DNA of 64,000 bases, from assembly GCF_013396335.1 (NCBI RefSeq), contig NZ_JABWSY010000012.1:151519-215518 (forward strand), given 5' to 3'. Position 1 is the stretch's first letter; every line of letters starts with the position of its first letter. A program made the position numbers and the translations under genes. The notes beneath the pieces were generated by a model that was not told the DNA's origin, ran no database searches, and saw nothing but the letters and a program-made list of their open reading frames with translations. The DNA comes from Bacillus sp. EB106-08-02-XG196. GTDB lineage: Bacteria > Bacillota > Bacilli > Bacillales > Cytobacillaceae. This document shows positions 25,356 through 34,633 of this stretch, piece after piece.

Positions 25356-26897
25356 TTATCCCTTTCTTTGTTTAACCATATCCTTTGGTTTTAAATATCC
25401 TGGGCGAAACCTTTCTTTCATTGGTACATGACGGATAAGTAAGTCCTTTGACGATTGGGAATGTGGTGTCATCGGTGCAAAATATGGTGTTCCAAAGGAT
25501 TTCAGTGAGAGTAAATAAAAGAGTCCAGCAATTAATAAAGCCATCACTCCATATATTCCGATAAATCCGGCAGAAAAAATAAATAAAAAACGGGTAATCC
25601 GAATCGCAAAATTCATGCTTATATCAATGATAATAAAAGAGCTTAGACCGCTTAAGGCAATAACAATAATGACAATGGGACTAATGATATTTGCTTGAAC
25701 AGCCGCTTGACCCAAGATTAAAGCACCAACAATCCCAATTGTTGGACCAATTGGTGAGGGCACTCGTAGACCAGCTTCACGTATAAGCTCAAAGGCTATT
25801 TCCATCATTAAAACTTCCATAATTGACGGAAAGGGCACTTTCTCCCTTGTTCCGGCAATGGCCATTAATAAATCTGGCGGAATCATCCCAACATGAAAGT
25901 TTGTAATGGCAAGATAGAAAGGAGAGGTGAATAGGGCAACAAACAGAGCAAGAAATCGTAAAATTCGAATGAAATTACCATAGGGTGTACGTAAATAATG
26001 ATCTTCTGGCGAATGAAACATCGCCCAGAAGGTTGCAGGCAGGATTAAACAACTAGGTGAATTTTCCATTAGCAAAATTATATGCCCTTCTTCGATAAAT
26101 GCAGCCGCACGGTCAGGACGTTCGGTATAGACTATAGTAGGAAATAAAGACCTTGGTCGCTCTTCTAGATATTGCTCTAAAATACTTAAATCGATAATAC
26201 TATCAACATCAAATGAATCTAGCTTATCTATTATGGTTTTTAGCAGTTCTTCATTTACAAGGTCATTTTGATAAACCAGAAATACATTGTTCCTGGATCG
26301 TTTTGAAATAGTCTGAGTTTTAACGAGAAGATTTTCATTTTTTATTTTTTTACGGATTAAAGCAATATTGTCGATTACCCTTTCATTAAAAGCTTCTTTT
26401 GCCCCTTTTACAATTACCTCATTTTCAGACTTTTCAATCGAACGGCCACTAATTTTGGTCGTTTCAAACAAATAACATTGGTCATCGCCATCCACAAATA
26501 AGGCGGTGTTCCCACTAGTAATAAATTCTGTAATCTCCCCAATATTTGTATTTGTAGTTATAATAGGATAGGAAACGATATCTAGAATTTTTTCTGACGG
26601 GTGCTCGTTATCAATTAATGGCTCCTGGATACTCTGCATAATAATTTGTAAATCTACCATTGTGCTCAAGTAAATAATAAAACCCTTGCGTTTAAGGGAA
26701 GTGATGGTGAACTCACGCACTTTGACATCAATATTATCGGGAACAGAAAAAAGAGACTTAAAAGTCGCTAAATTTCGCTCATAACATGTGCTTATGTCTT
26801 GTTCTTTTAATTCCAGTTCCTCAGTATTGGGTTTCTCCTTAAATTCTGGCTCTGTATTGAGACTTTTCATCAACAACTTGGAGATTTTTTTCCTCAT
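25356..26897 (-). CDS. Spore germinant receptor A subunit (GerAA-like)
   Basis: The 513-residue protein has a soluble N-terminal half with two subdomains (about 30-270), followed by a membrane half. Family motifs include the EGHIILLMENSPSCLILPAT region and the FSPFYLAI/REKVPFPSIMEVLMMEIAFE region. The frame is open for 80 more codons upstream, but ATG 26897 has GGGAGGGATTTAGG before it and matches the usual start. It is first in the A-B-C-(D) operon. CATACATA about 50 bp upstream resembles a sigma-G -10 element. Confidence 0.9.
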   Translation of the reverse strand: MRKKISKLLMKSLNTEPEFKEKPNTEELELKEQDISTCYERNLATFKSLFSVPDNIDVKVREFTITSLKRKGFIIYLSTMVDLQIIMQSIQEPLIDNEHPSEKILDIVSYPIITTNTNIGEITEFITSGNTALFVDGDDQCYLFETTKISGRSIEKSENEVIVKGAKEAFNERVIDNIALIRKKIKNENLLVKTQTISKRSRNNVFLVYQNDLVNEELLKTIIDKLDSFDVDSIIDLSILEQYLEERPRSLFPTIVYTERPDRAAAFIEEGHIILLMENSPSCLILPATFWAMFHSPEDHYLRTPYGNFIRILRFLALFVALFTSPFYLAITNFHVGMIPPDLLMAIAGTREKVPFPSIMEVLMMEIAFELIREAGLRVPSPIGPTIGIVGALILGQAAVQANIISPIVIIVIALSGLSSFIIIDISMNFAIRITRFLFIFSAGFIGIYGVMALLIAGLFYLLSLKSFGTPYFAPMTPHSQSSKDLLIRHVPMKERFRPGYLKPKDMVKQRKG

Positions 26898-27047
26898 CCT
26901 AAATCCCTCCCAGTTTTTATATCGTTTTCCATTTCTAGGAGTTTTATGTATGTATAGGGATTTAAGAAAAAATTGAAAATCATTATTTCGAATTACGAAA
27001 AAGATGGTACAATACATGTTATTAAATGATTGGATTAGGAGAATGTC

Positions 27048-27977
27048 ATGAAAAAGAAATGGATGATATATGGGATGTTGTTTATCGCAACAGCTACATG
27101 GGGAAGTGCGTTTATAGCTGGTAAAATTGCGGTTCAAAGCTTTGAACCGGCAACGGTAGCATTTTTACGGTTTTTAGGGGCTGCAGTTCTTTTATTCCCA
27201 CTTATGTGGATCATGGAAAAAAATCGTAAGAAACCTACACTCAAGGATTATGGATTATTTGCAATTCTCGGATTAACCGGTATTGCACTCTATAATATCT
27301 GCTTTTTTATTGCTACCAAGCAGGCACCCGTTATTAAGAGTTCACTATTTATTGCCTCAAACCCAGTTTTAATTGTTCTTTTATCTGGGTTATTTTTAAA
27401 AGAAAAAATCACGAAGAATCATATTATTGGCATGGTAATTGCCCTATCGGGAGCTGCCTTTATTATCACAGATGGACATATCCTCACATTGTTTCAACTT
27501 GGATTTGAAACCATTGATTTTGTTTTACTTGGTGCCGTCATTAGTTGGGCTTTATACAGTGTGGTGGGTAAAGTGGTGTTGAAAAAATATAGTGCTGTGG
27601 AATCCACTACTTACGCGGTTGCGTTTGGTACGGTATTTTTAGCACCGTTTGCTTTTTTAGAAACATCTTGGCAGGATATTACTCAAGCTAGTGTTTCAAC
27701 CTGGGTAGCGATTGCCCATATGAGTATTTTTGTAACCGTCGTTTCCTTTATTATGTATTATTACGGAATCAAAGAGGTTGGTGCAGCCAAAGCTTCTATT
27801 TTTATTAATGTCATGCCGGTATCGGCAGTATTAATGGCTACCATCTATTTAGGAGAAACCTTCACCTGGGCACATGGGATTGGGGCTGCATTTGTATTAA
27901 CCGGAGTTTATATTGGAACAAATACGAAGTTATTTAACCGGAAATTACCTGCTGCTAATGTGGTAGATTTCCATTAA
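27048..27977 (+). CDS. DMT-family EamA transporter
   Basis: The 309-residue protein has ten helices in two EamA repeats. It starts KKWMIYGMLFIATATWGSAF and has FEPATVAFLRFLGAAVLLFP. Repeat 2 includes KASIFINVMPVSAVLMATIY. This group exports amino acids, nucleosides or drugs; substrate unknown. A TAGGAGAATGTC ribosome site is present. It is divergent from the ger operon and has a shared terminator with the M20 hydrolase gene. Confidence 0.88.
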   Translation: MKKKWMIYGMLFIATATWGSAFIAGKIAVQSFEPATVAFLRFLGAAVLLFPLMWIMEKNRKKPTLKDYGLFAILGLTGIALYNICFFIATKQAPVIKSSLFIASNPVLIVLLSGLFLKEKITKNHIIGMVIALSGAAFIITDGHILTLFQLGFETIDFVLLGAVISWALYSVVGKVVLKKYSAVESTTYAVAFGTVFLAPFAFLETSWQDITQASVSTWVAIAHMSIFVTVVSFIMYYYGIKEVGAAKASIFINVMPVSAVLMATIYLGETFTWAHGIGAAFVLTGVYIGTNTKLFNRKLPAANVVDFH

Positions 27978-28010
27978 AAAAACCAAGAATCAATGAAGTC
28001 CTTGGTTTTT
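27978..28010. terminator. Bidirectional terminator
   Basis: AAAAACCAAG (27978-27987) pairs with CTTGGTTTTT (28001-28010), between the convergent DMT gene and the M20 hydrolase gene. Confidence 0.82.
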
Positions 28011-28065
28011 CTAACTAAATTAACTATACTATTTATCTGCTAACTTCTCTAAGTGAGGTATCCTT

Positions 28066-29259
28066 CTATTCAGAATTTTCATTTCCTGCCAGGAGGTAGT
28101 TATAAACAAGACTCAAAAACGTTTTTCCGGCCATAAGCATTGCTCGTTCATCAAAATCAAAACGAGGATGATGGTGCGGGAAAACGAAATTTGGGTCTTC
28201 CATTGCTGCACCCGTAAAAAAGAACATTCCTGGGACATGCTGTAAATAGTAGGAATAATCTTCAGACGCCATTAAAATTGGCGGCTCCGTGACTTTACCT
28301 TCACCAAAATTATTTATAGCTACTTCTCTAAAAAACTCGACTTCTTTATCATGGTTTATAATAGCAGGATAGCTGCGTGTATAATTGATCTTTGCAGAAG
28401 CATGAAAGGCAGAACAAACTCCATTGATAATTGATTTGAATTCTCTTTCCATCAGGTCTCTAACTTCCGGACTTGTTGTTCGGACTGTTCCTTCAAATAC
28501 AGCTTTATCAGCAATCACATTTGCTGCATCACCCGCATGAAAAGTCCCAATCGTTAACACAGCTGGTTGAAGTGGATCAACCTGCCGACTCACGACTAAT
28601 TGTAATTGATTAACGATTTGTGTTGCTATAATAATAGAATCAACGGTTTCATGTGGGGAGGCACCATGTCCACCTTTACCCTGTATCGTAACTTCAAATC
28701 CGTCTATCGATGATGTTATAGCTCCTTTTCTCGTCCCTAAAATTCCTGAAGGAGTCATAGAAGATAAATGAGCACCGAAAATCACATCTACCCCATCCAA
28801 GCAGCCATCCTCAATCATTTGGATGGCGCCGCCGGGATGGTATTCTTCCGCGTGTTGATGGATGAGCACAACATTACCCGATAACTCTTCACGTACGTCG
28901 CTTAAAACTTTCGCAACTGCTAGGAGGGTCGCTGTATGTCCATCATGACCGCAAGCGTGCATGACTCCTGGAACAGTAGATTTATAAGGAACATCCTTTT
29001 CATCCTGAATTGGCAGGGCATCGAAATCTGCTCTTAATGCTACCGTCTTGCCGGGCTTACCGCCTCGAATCGTGCCAACAACCCCTCTTCCGCCGACACC
29101 AGTCCGGACTTCAATGCCATAACTTGTTAATATTTCAGCAATCATTTTAGGTGTTTCTATCTCCTCAAATGAAAGCTCTGGATGCTGGTGAAAGTGCCTT
29201 CTCCATTCCACCATTTGTTCATACATTTCTTCTAATTTCGTATGTAAGTTAGTCAACAT
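28066..29259 (-). CDS. M20-family amidohydrolase
   Basis: The 397-residue zinc-dependent hydrolase is of the M20D group (N-acyl-amino acid amidohydrolase, hippurate hydrolase, N-acetyl-diaminopimelate deacetylase-like). Metal-site motifs: ALRADFDALPIQ, VMHACGHDGHTAT, IHQHAEEYHPGGA with the catalytic Glu, and the late DYSYYLQHVPG. The ATG at 29259 has AAGGAGAG upstream. The in-frame upstream ATG (14 codons earlier) lacks a ribosome site and is rejected. Substrate uncertain. Confidence 0.88.
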   Translation of the reverse strand: MLTNLHTKLEEMYEQMVEWRRHFHQHPELSFEEIETPKMIAEILTSYGIEVRTGVGGRGVVGTIRGGKPGKTVALRADFDALPIQDEKDVPYKSTVPGVMHACGHDGHTATLLAVAKVLSDVREELSGNVVLIHQHAEEYHPGGAIQMIEDGCLDGVDVIFGAHLSSMTPSGILGTRKGAITSSIDGFEVTIQGKGGHGASPHETVDSIIIATQIVNQLQLVVSRQVDPLQPAVLTIGTFHAGDAANVIADKAVFEGTVRTTSPEVRDLMEREFKSIINGVCSAFHASAKINYTRSYPAIINHDKEVEFFREVAINNFGEGKVTEPPILMASEDYSYYLQHVPGMFFFTGAAMEDPNFVFPHHHPRFDFDERAMLMAGKTFLSLVYNYLLAGNENSE

Positions 29260-29351
29260 TAGTAAACTCTCCTTAATAAAGACTTTTTCATGAATCATCA
29301 AAGGGCACGATATCGAAAGGGTAAAGGTCCTATCGTGTCATGCCCCAAGTT

Positions 29352-29541
29352 CTACTCAATAAAATGATTACTCAATATTTGACATATTTCGATTTTTGGC
29401 TGTCCTAAATAATACTCTTTAATTGCAGATAATTCAACATTTTGATCTTTAGCATATTTTTACAAACGTAAAAGCTCCATTCGTTTCATTTGGATTTTGA
29501 GGATTTGTGATACGCAGCAAATACGGATGGGGAATCGCCAT
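29352..29541 (-). pseudogene. Frameshifted small ORF remnant
   Basis: On the minus strand ATG 29541 opens MAIPHPYLLRITNPQNPNET and runs to a stop at about 29452. A one-base shift then continues YAKDQNVELSAIKEYYLGQP to a stop at 29352. Together they look like one protein of about 60 residues broken by a frameshift. I do not recognise the family. The rest of 29260-29686 carries no gene. Confidence 0.4.
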
Positions 29542-29686
29542 TCATTTCAGCATATCAAAGGATTAGTTATAAAGTTACACACTCCCAAGTGAACCGTAAT
29601 CCATAATATGGGAACAAAAAACTCGTGTAACGAACTTTTTATCGTGTCTATTAAACGGGTTATAATGTAAAAATAGTGATGCTTTT

Positions 29687-30154
29687 TCATTTTACCTTTG
29701 CTACTCCTAATGCAAAATAGTTCCAAAGTAAATTTTCAACTAATTCAGCTTGGGTTTCTTCACAATCAATAATGAGTATAACCTCTGAATGCTTTCCTTT
29801 TAAAACCCTGTTTTTCTTCTTTAAAACTCTTTCAGTAAAAAGTCGAATCGAAAGTCCTAGCAAAAATCCGATAAAGGCACCAATAAGTCCCCAGTAAATG
29901 GGACCCCAAGCTAATTTAAATCCGATACTAGCACCAATTACCGAAAAAGCAGTTGCGAGTGCCATCCCTATATCACTAAATGAGGTACCGTCTGAATGAT
30001 GCGTGGAGTCAAAAATCTTACGTTCCTCTGTTCTATTATCTAGTGGGATCGCAAATATAGCTTCTTTTTTAATCCCCTTTTTCTCCAATTGTGAAATAGC
30101 TATTTCTAAAAAAGCGTTACTTTCAAAAGTGGAAAAGAGCTGCAAATGGATCAC
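29687..30154 (-). CDS. Hypothetical membrane protein, 155 aa
   Basis: The protein has a soluble N-terminal part (about 1-60, beginning MIHLQLFSTFESNAFLEIAI), two hydrophobic glycine-rich helices (about 65-108) and a soluble C-terminal part. That layout resembles stress-related membrane proteins of the DUF1269 or GSP17M type, but no firm match is claimed. Its start overlaps the stop of the upstream gene by four bases (ATGA type), so the two are translationally coupled. Confidence 0.7.
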   Translation of the reverse strand: MIHLQLFSTFESNAFLEIAISQLEKKGIKKEAIFAIPLDNRTEERKIFDSTHHSDGTSFSDIGMALATAFSVIGASIGFKLAWGPIYWGLIGAFIGFLLGLSIRLFTERVLKKKNRVLKGKHSEVILIIDCEETQAELVENLLWNYFALGVAKVK

Positions 30155-30939
30155 TTCACCTTTTGTCCTTTTAGTAGTCGAAAACCTGTTGCTTGGTAAT
30201 TCTTTTTTAAATATTTCTTTTGTTCCTCTTTGTAGAGTTTATTGCTTTCGATTGCACTCATGTAAGCATCGAAAGCTGCAAAACCATAATGAGATGGAAG
30301 GAATAAGAGCCATTCAGCATTTAATACAGAGGTAGCCTGACTGACTTTACCTAAAAATAAGAGGGAAACGGCCTCTTGGGCATGCGAAAAATAATAGAAA
30401 GTAACCACCCAAAAGATAACAAAAAAGGAAGTCATAATCCTATGTGCATAAAGCTGCCCAAGACCAGGCACAAATAGCGACCATACTACGGCTATTATAG
30501 GGTTTCTTTTATCAAGATAATTTATTTCCACTGCTCCTAGGCTGAAGGTATTGAAACTGTGATCCTCACTGTCTGCCAGCAGATAAATTTTGTTCATATC
30601 AACCGTTGTTCGATAACTATCCCATATGGTAAAAAGGTAAACTGGAATATACATTAAAAGCCATCTTGTGTCTAATACTTCCTTCGCCATATCGATATTT
30701 CCTTGAAAGGAATAAATCATAGCTAGATTAACATGGGCTTTAATATTCACGATAACTTCCCAAATAAATAGTACATACCCTCTAAGGTACTTTGATAAAA
30801 GCAAATGTCCGAATCCTGGAAAGGCAGCGGACCACCAGGCAATTATATAAGGGTTACGTAAGTGAATTTGAGAAATGCCTAAAATGCTAACATGTGCTTT
30901 GTATCGTCTAGCAGTGTTATCATTGGTATAGTTGTTCAT
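30151..30939 (-). CDS. Membrane protein with internal duplication, 262 aa
   Basis: Two related units are seen: NPYIIAWWSAAFPGFGHLLL (about 29-48) and NPIIAVVWSLFVPGLGQLYA (about 147-166). Each is a helix with a PGxGxL turn followed by another helix, as in TM2-like or DUF5683-type proteins. Each unit then has a helix and a soluble linker with DSY/DAY. Function unknown. It is co-transcribed and coupled with the 155-aa gene downstream. The ATG at 30939 is preceded only by a weak ribosome site (GTAGGTG). Confidence 0.75.
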   Translation of the reverse strand: MNNYTNDNTARRYKAHVSILGISQIHLRNPYIIAWWSAAFPGFGHLLLSKYLRGYVLFIWEVIVNIKAHVNLAMIYSFQGNIDMAKEVLDTRWLLMYIPVYLFTIWDSYRTTVDMNKIYLLADSEDHSFNTFSLGAVEINYLDKRNPIIAVVWSLFVPGLGQLYAHRIMTSFFVIFWVVTFYYFSHAQEAVSLLFLGKVSQATSVLNAEWLLFLPSHYGFAAFDAYMSAIESNKLYKEEQKKYLKKNYQATGFRLLKGQKVK

Positions 30940-31033
30940 TTATGCACCTACAGAAAACAATTAATTTCCAATAGTTTCCCAAATAAAATATTTATTATCC
31001 TATTTTTACTTTTATCCTACTGACTTTAATCCA

Positions 31034-31062
31034 AAATAAAAACTCGTCCAAGTGAACGAGTT
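31034..31062 (-). terminator. Terminator after DUF3800 gene
   Basis: AACTCGT (31041-31047) and ACGAGTT (31056-31062) form a stem, followed on the minus strand by TTTTATTTT. Confidence 0.78.
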
Positions 31063-31065
31063 GTA

Positions 31066-32229
31066 TTACGAATTATTTATCTTAACGGTGTTTTTTTCCA
31101 TTTCAATCATTCTTTTTAAGTATTCATATTCTGATTTTTCGAGAATATCTATTTCCCTGTTTGTTGCCAGCAGGATTTGGTCCCTGCATTTAGCGACTCT
31201 TTGAATCATCGGATGTATGGTTAAACTTGATAGATTAACAAAGTCATATAAATCATTTAAACACACGGGCAGTTTATAGCCTTTATTGCTGGAGGCAATT
31301 AATAATCCCTGATCGCGCAGCTTCGAAACAATGTTGGAGCGAAAATAATGTTGTTTGATTTTGTTGATTCTGATGGCATTCAGGTTATCAAGAATTTCCT
31401 CAGTATACACATACTCATCCGGATTTTCCTTCAGATTAAATAGAAGAAACTTTAGTAAATCAATTCGGACTCTTTCATCCTCTTCTTCACTTTTTCGATG
31501 TTCCTCAATGTATTGATAAGCCAAATTAACAGCTTGTTTAATGATAATCTGATCGGTTTCTGAATCCGTTTTTTCAAAATGGTAGTCATAGAGATAGTGC
31601 TTATAATCATGCGGCCACAGATTTATGGTGATGATTTTGTTTTTCAAAAGTTTATAAAACGCTGGATACTGTTTAGAGTGATATTTTCCATCATACCCTT
31701 TTGCTATCGTCCCGGCAATAAACTCTGACAATTCAAGAAGAATTTGTGATTGGCTATTGTTAAAACCAAACGTTGAATAATTAAATAAATCCGGGATGCA
31801 CCTCTGTTTTACGTAAGCGATAAATTCCTGCATAAACTCCTTTGGTCCATGTTCATCAGCGACAAGATCAAGGGTTTCAAAGGTACGATATAAATCTTCA
31901 AAAATCTTACGATTAAAAAATTTAATAAACGTCTTTTCATAGGTAACACCGCTGTCCTCCCTAATTTTCCGTTTATCAATGACATACGCATACACTTTAA
32001 AGGGTAAATCCTTTAGGTCTTTTAGGATTTCTATTCGAAGATTATCGTCTATTTCACCGTGTTGAAAGTGTTTTAATTTAATTCTTTCTACTTCTTGCTC
32101 AAGGATTTCTTTATCAGAACCTTTTAGTAAGATAGAAACGATTATAAAGTGGGTCGAAGTCTCTAGTTGCTCAAAATCGAATCCATAATGGCCATATTCA
32201 TTTACAAAAGCATATTGGATATCATTCAA
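31066..32229 (-). CDS. DUF3800-domain protein, 387 aa
   Basis: The N-terminal 200 residues fit DUF3800, a RNase H-like fold of unknown biochemical role. It opens YAFVNEYGHYGFDFEQ, where the family normally has an Asp-Glu pair (DE-SG); here the first acidic residue is Asn. LDLVADEHGPKEF (near 120) keeps the second acidic motif. The C-terminal 150 residues look like a helical, winged-helix-like region. DUF3800 proteins are often found near mobile or defence genes; none are adjacent here. Single gene with its own terminator. Confidence 0.72.
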   Translation of the reverse strand: MNDIQYAFVNEYGHYGFDFEQLETSTHFIIVSILLKGSDKEILEQEVERIKLKHFQHGEIDDNLRIEILKDLKDLPFKVYAYVIDKRKIREDSGVTYEKTFIKFFNRKIFEDLYRTFETLDLVADEHGPKEFMQEFIAYVKQRCIPDLFNYSTFGFNNSQSQILLELSEFIAGTIAKGYDGKYHSKQYPAFYKLLKNKIITINLWPHDYKHYLYDYHFEKTDSETDQIIIKQAVNLAYQYIEEHRKSEEEDERVRIDLLKFLLFNLKENPDEYVYTEEILDNLNAIRINKIKQHYFRSNIVSKLRDQGLLIASSNKGYKLPVCLNDLYDFVNLSSLTIHPMIQRVAKCRDQILLATNREIDILEKSEYEYLKRMIEMEKNTVKINNS

Positions 32230-32428
32230 TTTTATCCCACCTCGCCAATGGAAAAACTTATTATACTTAATTCAACAAAAAATCATCTAAACCCTTTTAA
32301 ATCTGCTAATTTCCCCTTAAAACCCCTCCGGGACTTTAGTACCTATTGTAAAAAAAACTTATATTACAAATTTCTTGAAGGATACTATGGTATATATTTG
32401 TTTTTGCGAAAGGAGAATCATACGCAAG

Positions 32429-34213
32429 GTGAATGTTCAAAAATACGAAATTAGAAAGTTAAATCCTCATAGTGACGAATTTACTTTATTACTTTACCTG
32501 GATGATTCGTTAACTGAGTTTGCTAACGAACTGGGCAGCGAACCCTCTACAGATATAAGCCTGCAAGCAACAGCCAAGCAAATTATCAAAGAACGGTACC
32601 CTGGTTTAAAAGTAACGTTGATTAAGGTAATCCTAGGAGGTATGGCGGTAACATCAATCTCGTTAAGTACAAATGATAATAATTCTGCTCAAGCAGCAGA
32701 AACCCCTGCAATTGCAGCTCAAACCGATGGAGGTTCGATCACTTCCTACACCGTTGTGGCAGGCGATACTGTATATGGTATCTCGAAAAGGTTTGGAACA
32801 ACACCTGCGGCTTTGAGAAGCACAAATCATTTAGTAACTGATTTTCTTAGAATTGGTCAAGTATTAACCATCCCTTCATCGGAAACTAAACAATACACTG
32901 TGGGCGCGGGCGATAATTTATATAGTATTTCGAAACGCTTCCGGTCGACTGTTGCTGCCTTGAAAAATGCGAATAACTTAACTAGTGAGATTCTTTCAAT
33001 CGGACAAACGTTAACGATTCCAGGTGCCGGCGATACACCTGCTCAGCCGTTTGCTCCTGCACCTGCACCTGCACAATATACAGTAGCTGCTGGGGATACT
33101 TTATATAGTATTTCGAAACGCTTCGGGTCGACTGTTGCTGCCTTGAAAAGTGCGAATAACTTAACTAGTGACATTCTTTCAATCGGGCAAACGTTAACCA
33201 TTCCAGCTGCTGGCGCAACACCTGCTCAGCCGTCTGCTCCTGTACCTACACAATATACTGTGGCGGCAGGGGATACTTTATATAGTATTTCGAAACGCTT
33301 CGGGTCGACTGTTGCTGCCTTGAAAAGTGCGAATAACTTAACTAGTGACATTCTTTCAATCGGACAAACGTTAACGATTCCGGCTGCTGGCGCAACACCA
33401 TCCCAACCATTTGCTCCTGCACCCGCACCACTTAACAAAGAACAAAGAGATACCTTTACATATGCCGTCAAATCAGGGGAAAGTCTTTCCGTCATCGCGA
33501 AACAATTTGATGTTACTGTTGACAGTATTCGAGCCGCGAACCATTTAAATAGCGATTTTTTACAAGTGGGTCAAGCTCTAACAATTCCTGATGGATTGAA
33601 TACACCTTCTCAGACAGGAATCAACACCATTACCTACACCACACATACCATTGCATCTGGTGATAACATATGGGATTTAAGCGTACGGTATGGAGTTCCT
33701 CAGGCCGATTTATTAAAAGCTAATAACCTGACAACGAGAAGTATGCTTTCAGTTGGTCAAAAATTGAAAATACCTGTACACAATATTGGAGTAAAAGAAG
33801 TTGTCAGTGAAAGACATGGGGAAATGATGGATTGGTGGACCGAGGCTCAATATATTTTTACCATTGGAAAGACAGCAAAAGTGACAGACTTTGAAACAGG
33901 GAAAAGTTTTTATATAAAACGAACGATTGGTGCAAACCATGCTGACAGTGAGACAGTTACTACGAATGATTCCAACATTGCAAGAAGTATTTGGGGAGGA
34001 TTTTCCTGGACACCACGAGCAGTAGTCCTCGAGGTAGACGGGAGAAAGATTGCGGCCAGCATGAGCTTTATGCCCCATGAACGAGAGTATATTGCAAACA
34101 ATGGCATTACCGGACATTTTGACGTTTATTTTGGAAATAGCACACGTCATGTCGATGGGAAAGCGGATGCCAAACATCAAGCGCAGGTTGAAAAAGCCGC
34201 TGGCATTCGGTAA
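32429..34213 (+). CDS. Exported cell-wall protein with six LysM domains
   Basis: The 594-residue protein starts with GTG at 32429 behind AAAGGAG. The first 50 residues are soluble-like, followed by a hydrophobic segment (KVTLIKVILGGMAVTSISLS) and an AQAAET cleavage-like site. This long N-region signal is seen in related Bacillaceae proteins. Six LysM modules follow (openings SYTVVAGDT, QYTVGAGDN, QYTVAAGDT twice, TYAVKSGES, THTIASGDN), linked by Pro/Ala stretches; modules 2-4 are near identical. The C-terminal 150 residues (SFYIKRTIGANHADSE and RAVVLEVDGRKIAASM) form a conserved, uncharacterised domain. It is likely a peptidoglycan-bound enzyme or spore/wall protein. Confidence 0.85.
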   Translation: MNVQKYEIRKLNPHSDEFTLLLYLDDSLTEFANELGSEPSTDISLQATAKQIIKERYPGLKVTLIKVILGGMAVTSISLSTNDNNSAQAAETPAIAAQTDGGSITSYTVVAGDTVYGISKRFGTTPAALRSTNHLVTDFLRIGQVLTIPSSETKQYTVGAGDNLYSISKRFRSTVAALKNANNLTSEILSIGQTLTIPGAGDTPAQPFAPAPAPAQYTVAAGDTLYSISKRFGSTVAALKSANNLTSDILSIGQTLTIPAAGATPAQPSAPVPTQYTVAAGDTLYSISKRFGSTVAALKSANNLTSDILSIGQTLTIPAAGATPSQPFAPAPAPLNKEQRDTFTYAVKSGESLSVIAKQFDVTVDSIRAANHLNSDFLQVGQALTIPDGLNTPSQTGINTITYTTHTIASGDNIWDLSVRYGVPQADLLKANNLTTRSMLSVGQKLKIPVHNIGVKEVVSERHGEMMDWWTEAQYIFTIGKTAKVTDFETGKSFYIKRTIGANHADSETVTTNDSNIARSIWGGFSWTPRAVVLEVDGRKIAASMSFMPHEREYIANNGITGHFDVYFGNSTRHVDGKADAKHQAQVEKAAGIR

Positions 34214-34318
34214 ATGGGGCGTTTTTTGGTTATTTTCAAAAATAATTAGGGATTGCGATGATTGTGTGCTATACTAAGTCTACCATTTGCTTTACGTTTT
34301 ACGTTTTTCGATTACCCG

Positions 34319-34347
34319 CCCTGCTCAATTTTTGAGCAGGGTTTTTT
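34319..34347 (+). terminator. Terminator after LysM gene
   Basis: CCCTGCTCA (34319-34327) and TGAGCAGGG (34333-34341) with TTTTTTG following. Confidence 0.88.
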
Positions 34348-34397
34348 GTTAAAATATTTTCTATTCGTGACCGTTTAAATTGTTTTTTTGAGATGAT

Positions 34398-34580
34398 GGG
34401 AACGATTCGCTCCTAATCTTACCGCTATCCAGACAATTCCTTGTTCATGGTAACGAAAAACTCTTAATCGTTACTGATAATCCGACTTTTCCTCGTCCAA
34501 GGGCACGATTCACTCCTTATCGTTACCGCCACTCCTATTTTCCCTAATAAACGGGCACGATTAGTTTCAGAGCTTTTTCA
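34398..34580. repeat. About 3.5 tandem copies of a 52-bp intergenic repeat
   Basis: Units begin at 34398, 34449, 34501 and 34553 (steps of 51, 52 and 52). Each opens GGGcACGATT and, in the first three, has a TCnTTATCGTTACCG-like centre and a CCTAATAAAC-like end. Copies have diverged. No open frame runs through them. Fragments with related wording (AAGGGCACGAT, GTAACGAACTTTTTATCG) occur at 29310 and 29622. Confidence 0.7.
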
Positions 34581-34589
34581 GACATAAAA

Positions 34590-34616
34590 AAAAGACTCTC
34601 AATTGAGAGTCTTTTT
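34590..34616. terminator. Terminator after cspC
   Basis: AAAAGACTCTCAA and its complement (34590-34615) flanked by A and T runs. Confidence 0.88.
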
Positions 34617-34633
34617 ATATATGTCGGTTCTAA

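Noticed and set aside
26898..27137. N-terminal extension of the Ger A subunit by 80 codons
   Set aside because: The extension covers the promoter region and part of the divergent DMT gene; the ATG at 26897 has the ribosome site and matches the family start.
31066..32229. DUF3800 gene as part of a defence island
   Set aside because: The neighbours are ordinary membrane and cell-wall genes; no restriction, toxin or integrase genes are adjacent.
32900..33420. Regular repeats that could suggest CRISPR
   Set aside because: They lie in frame within a coding sequence and encode LysM modules.
34398..34580. 52-bp tandem block considered as a CRISPR array
   Set aside because: Copies are degenerate along their whole length; there is no constant repeat alternating with unique spacers and no cas genes.
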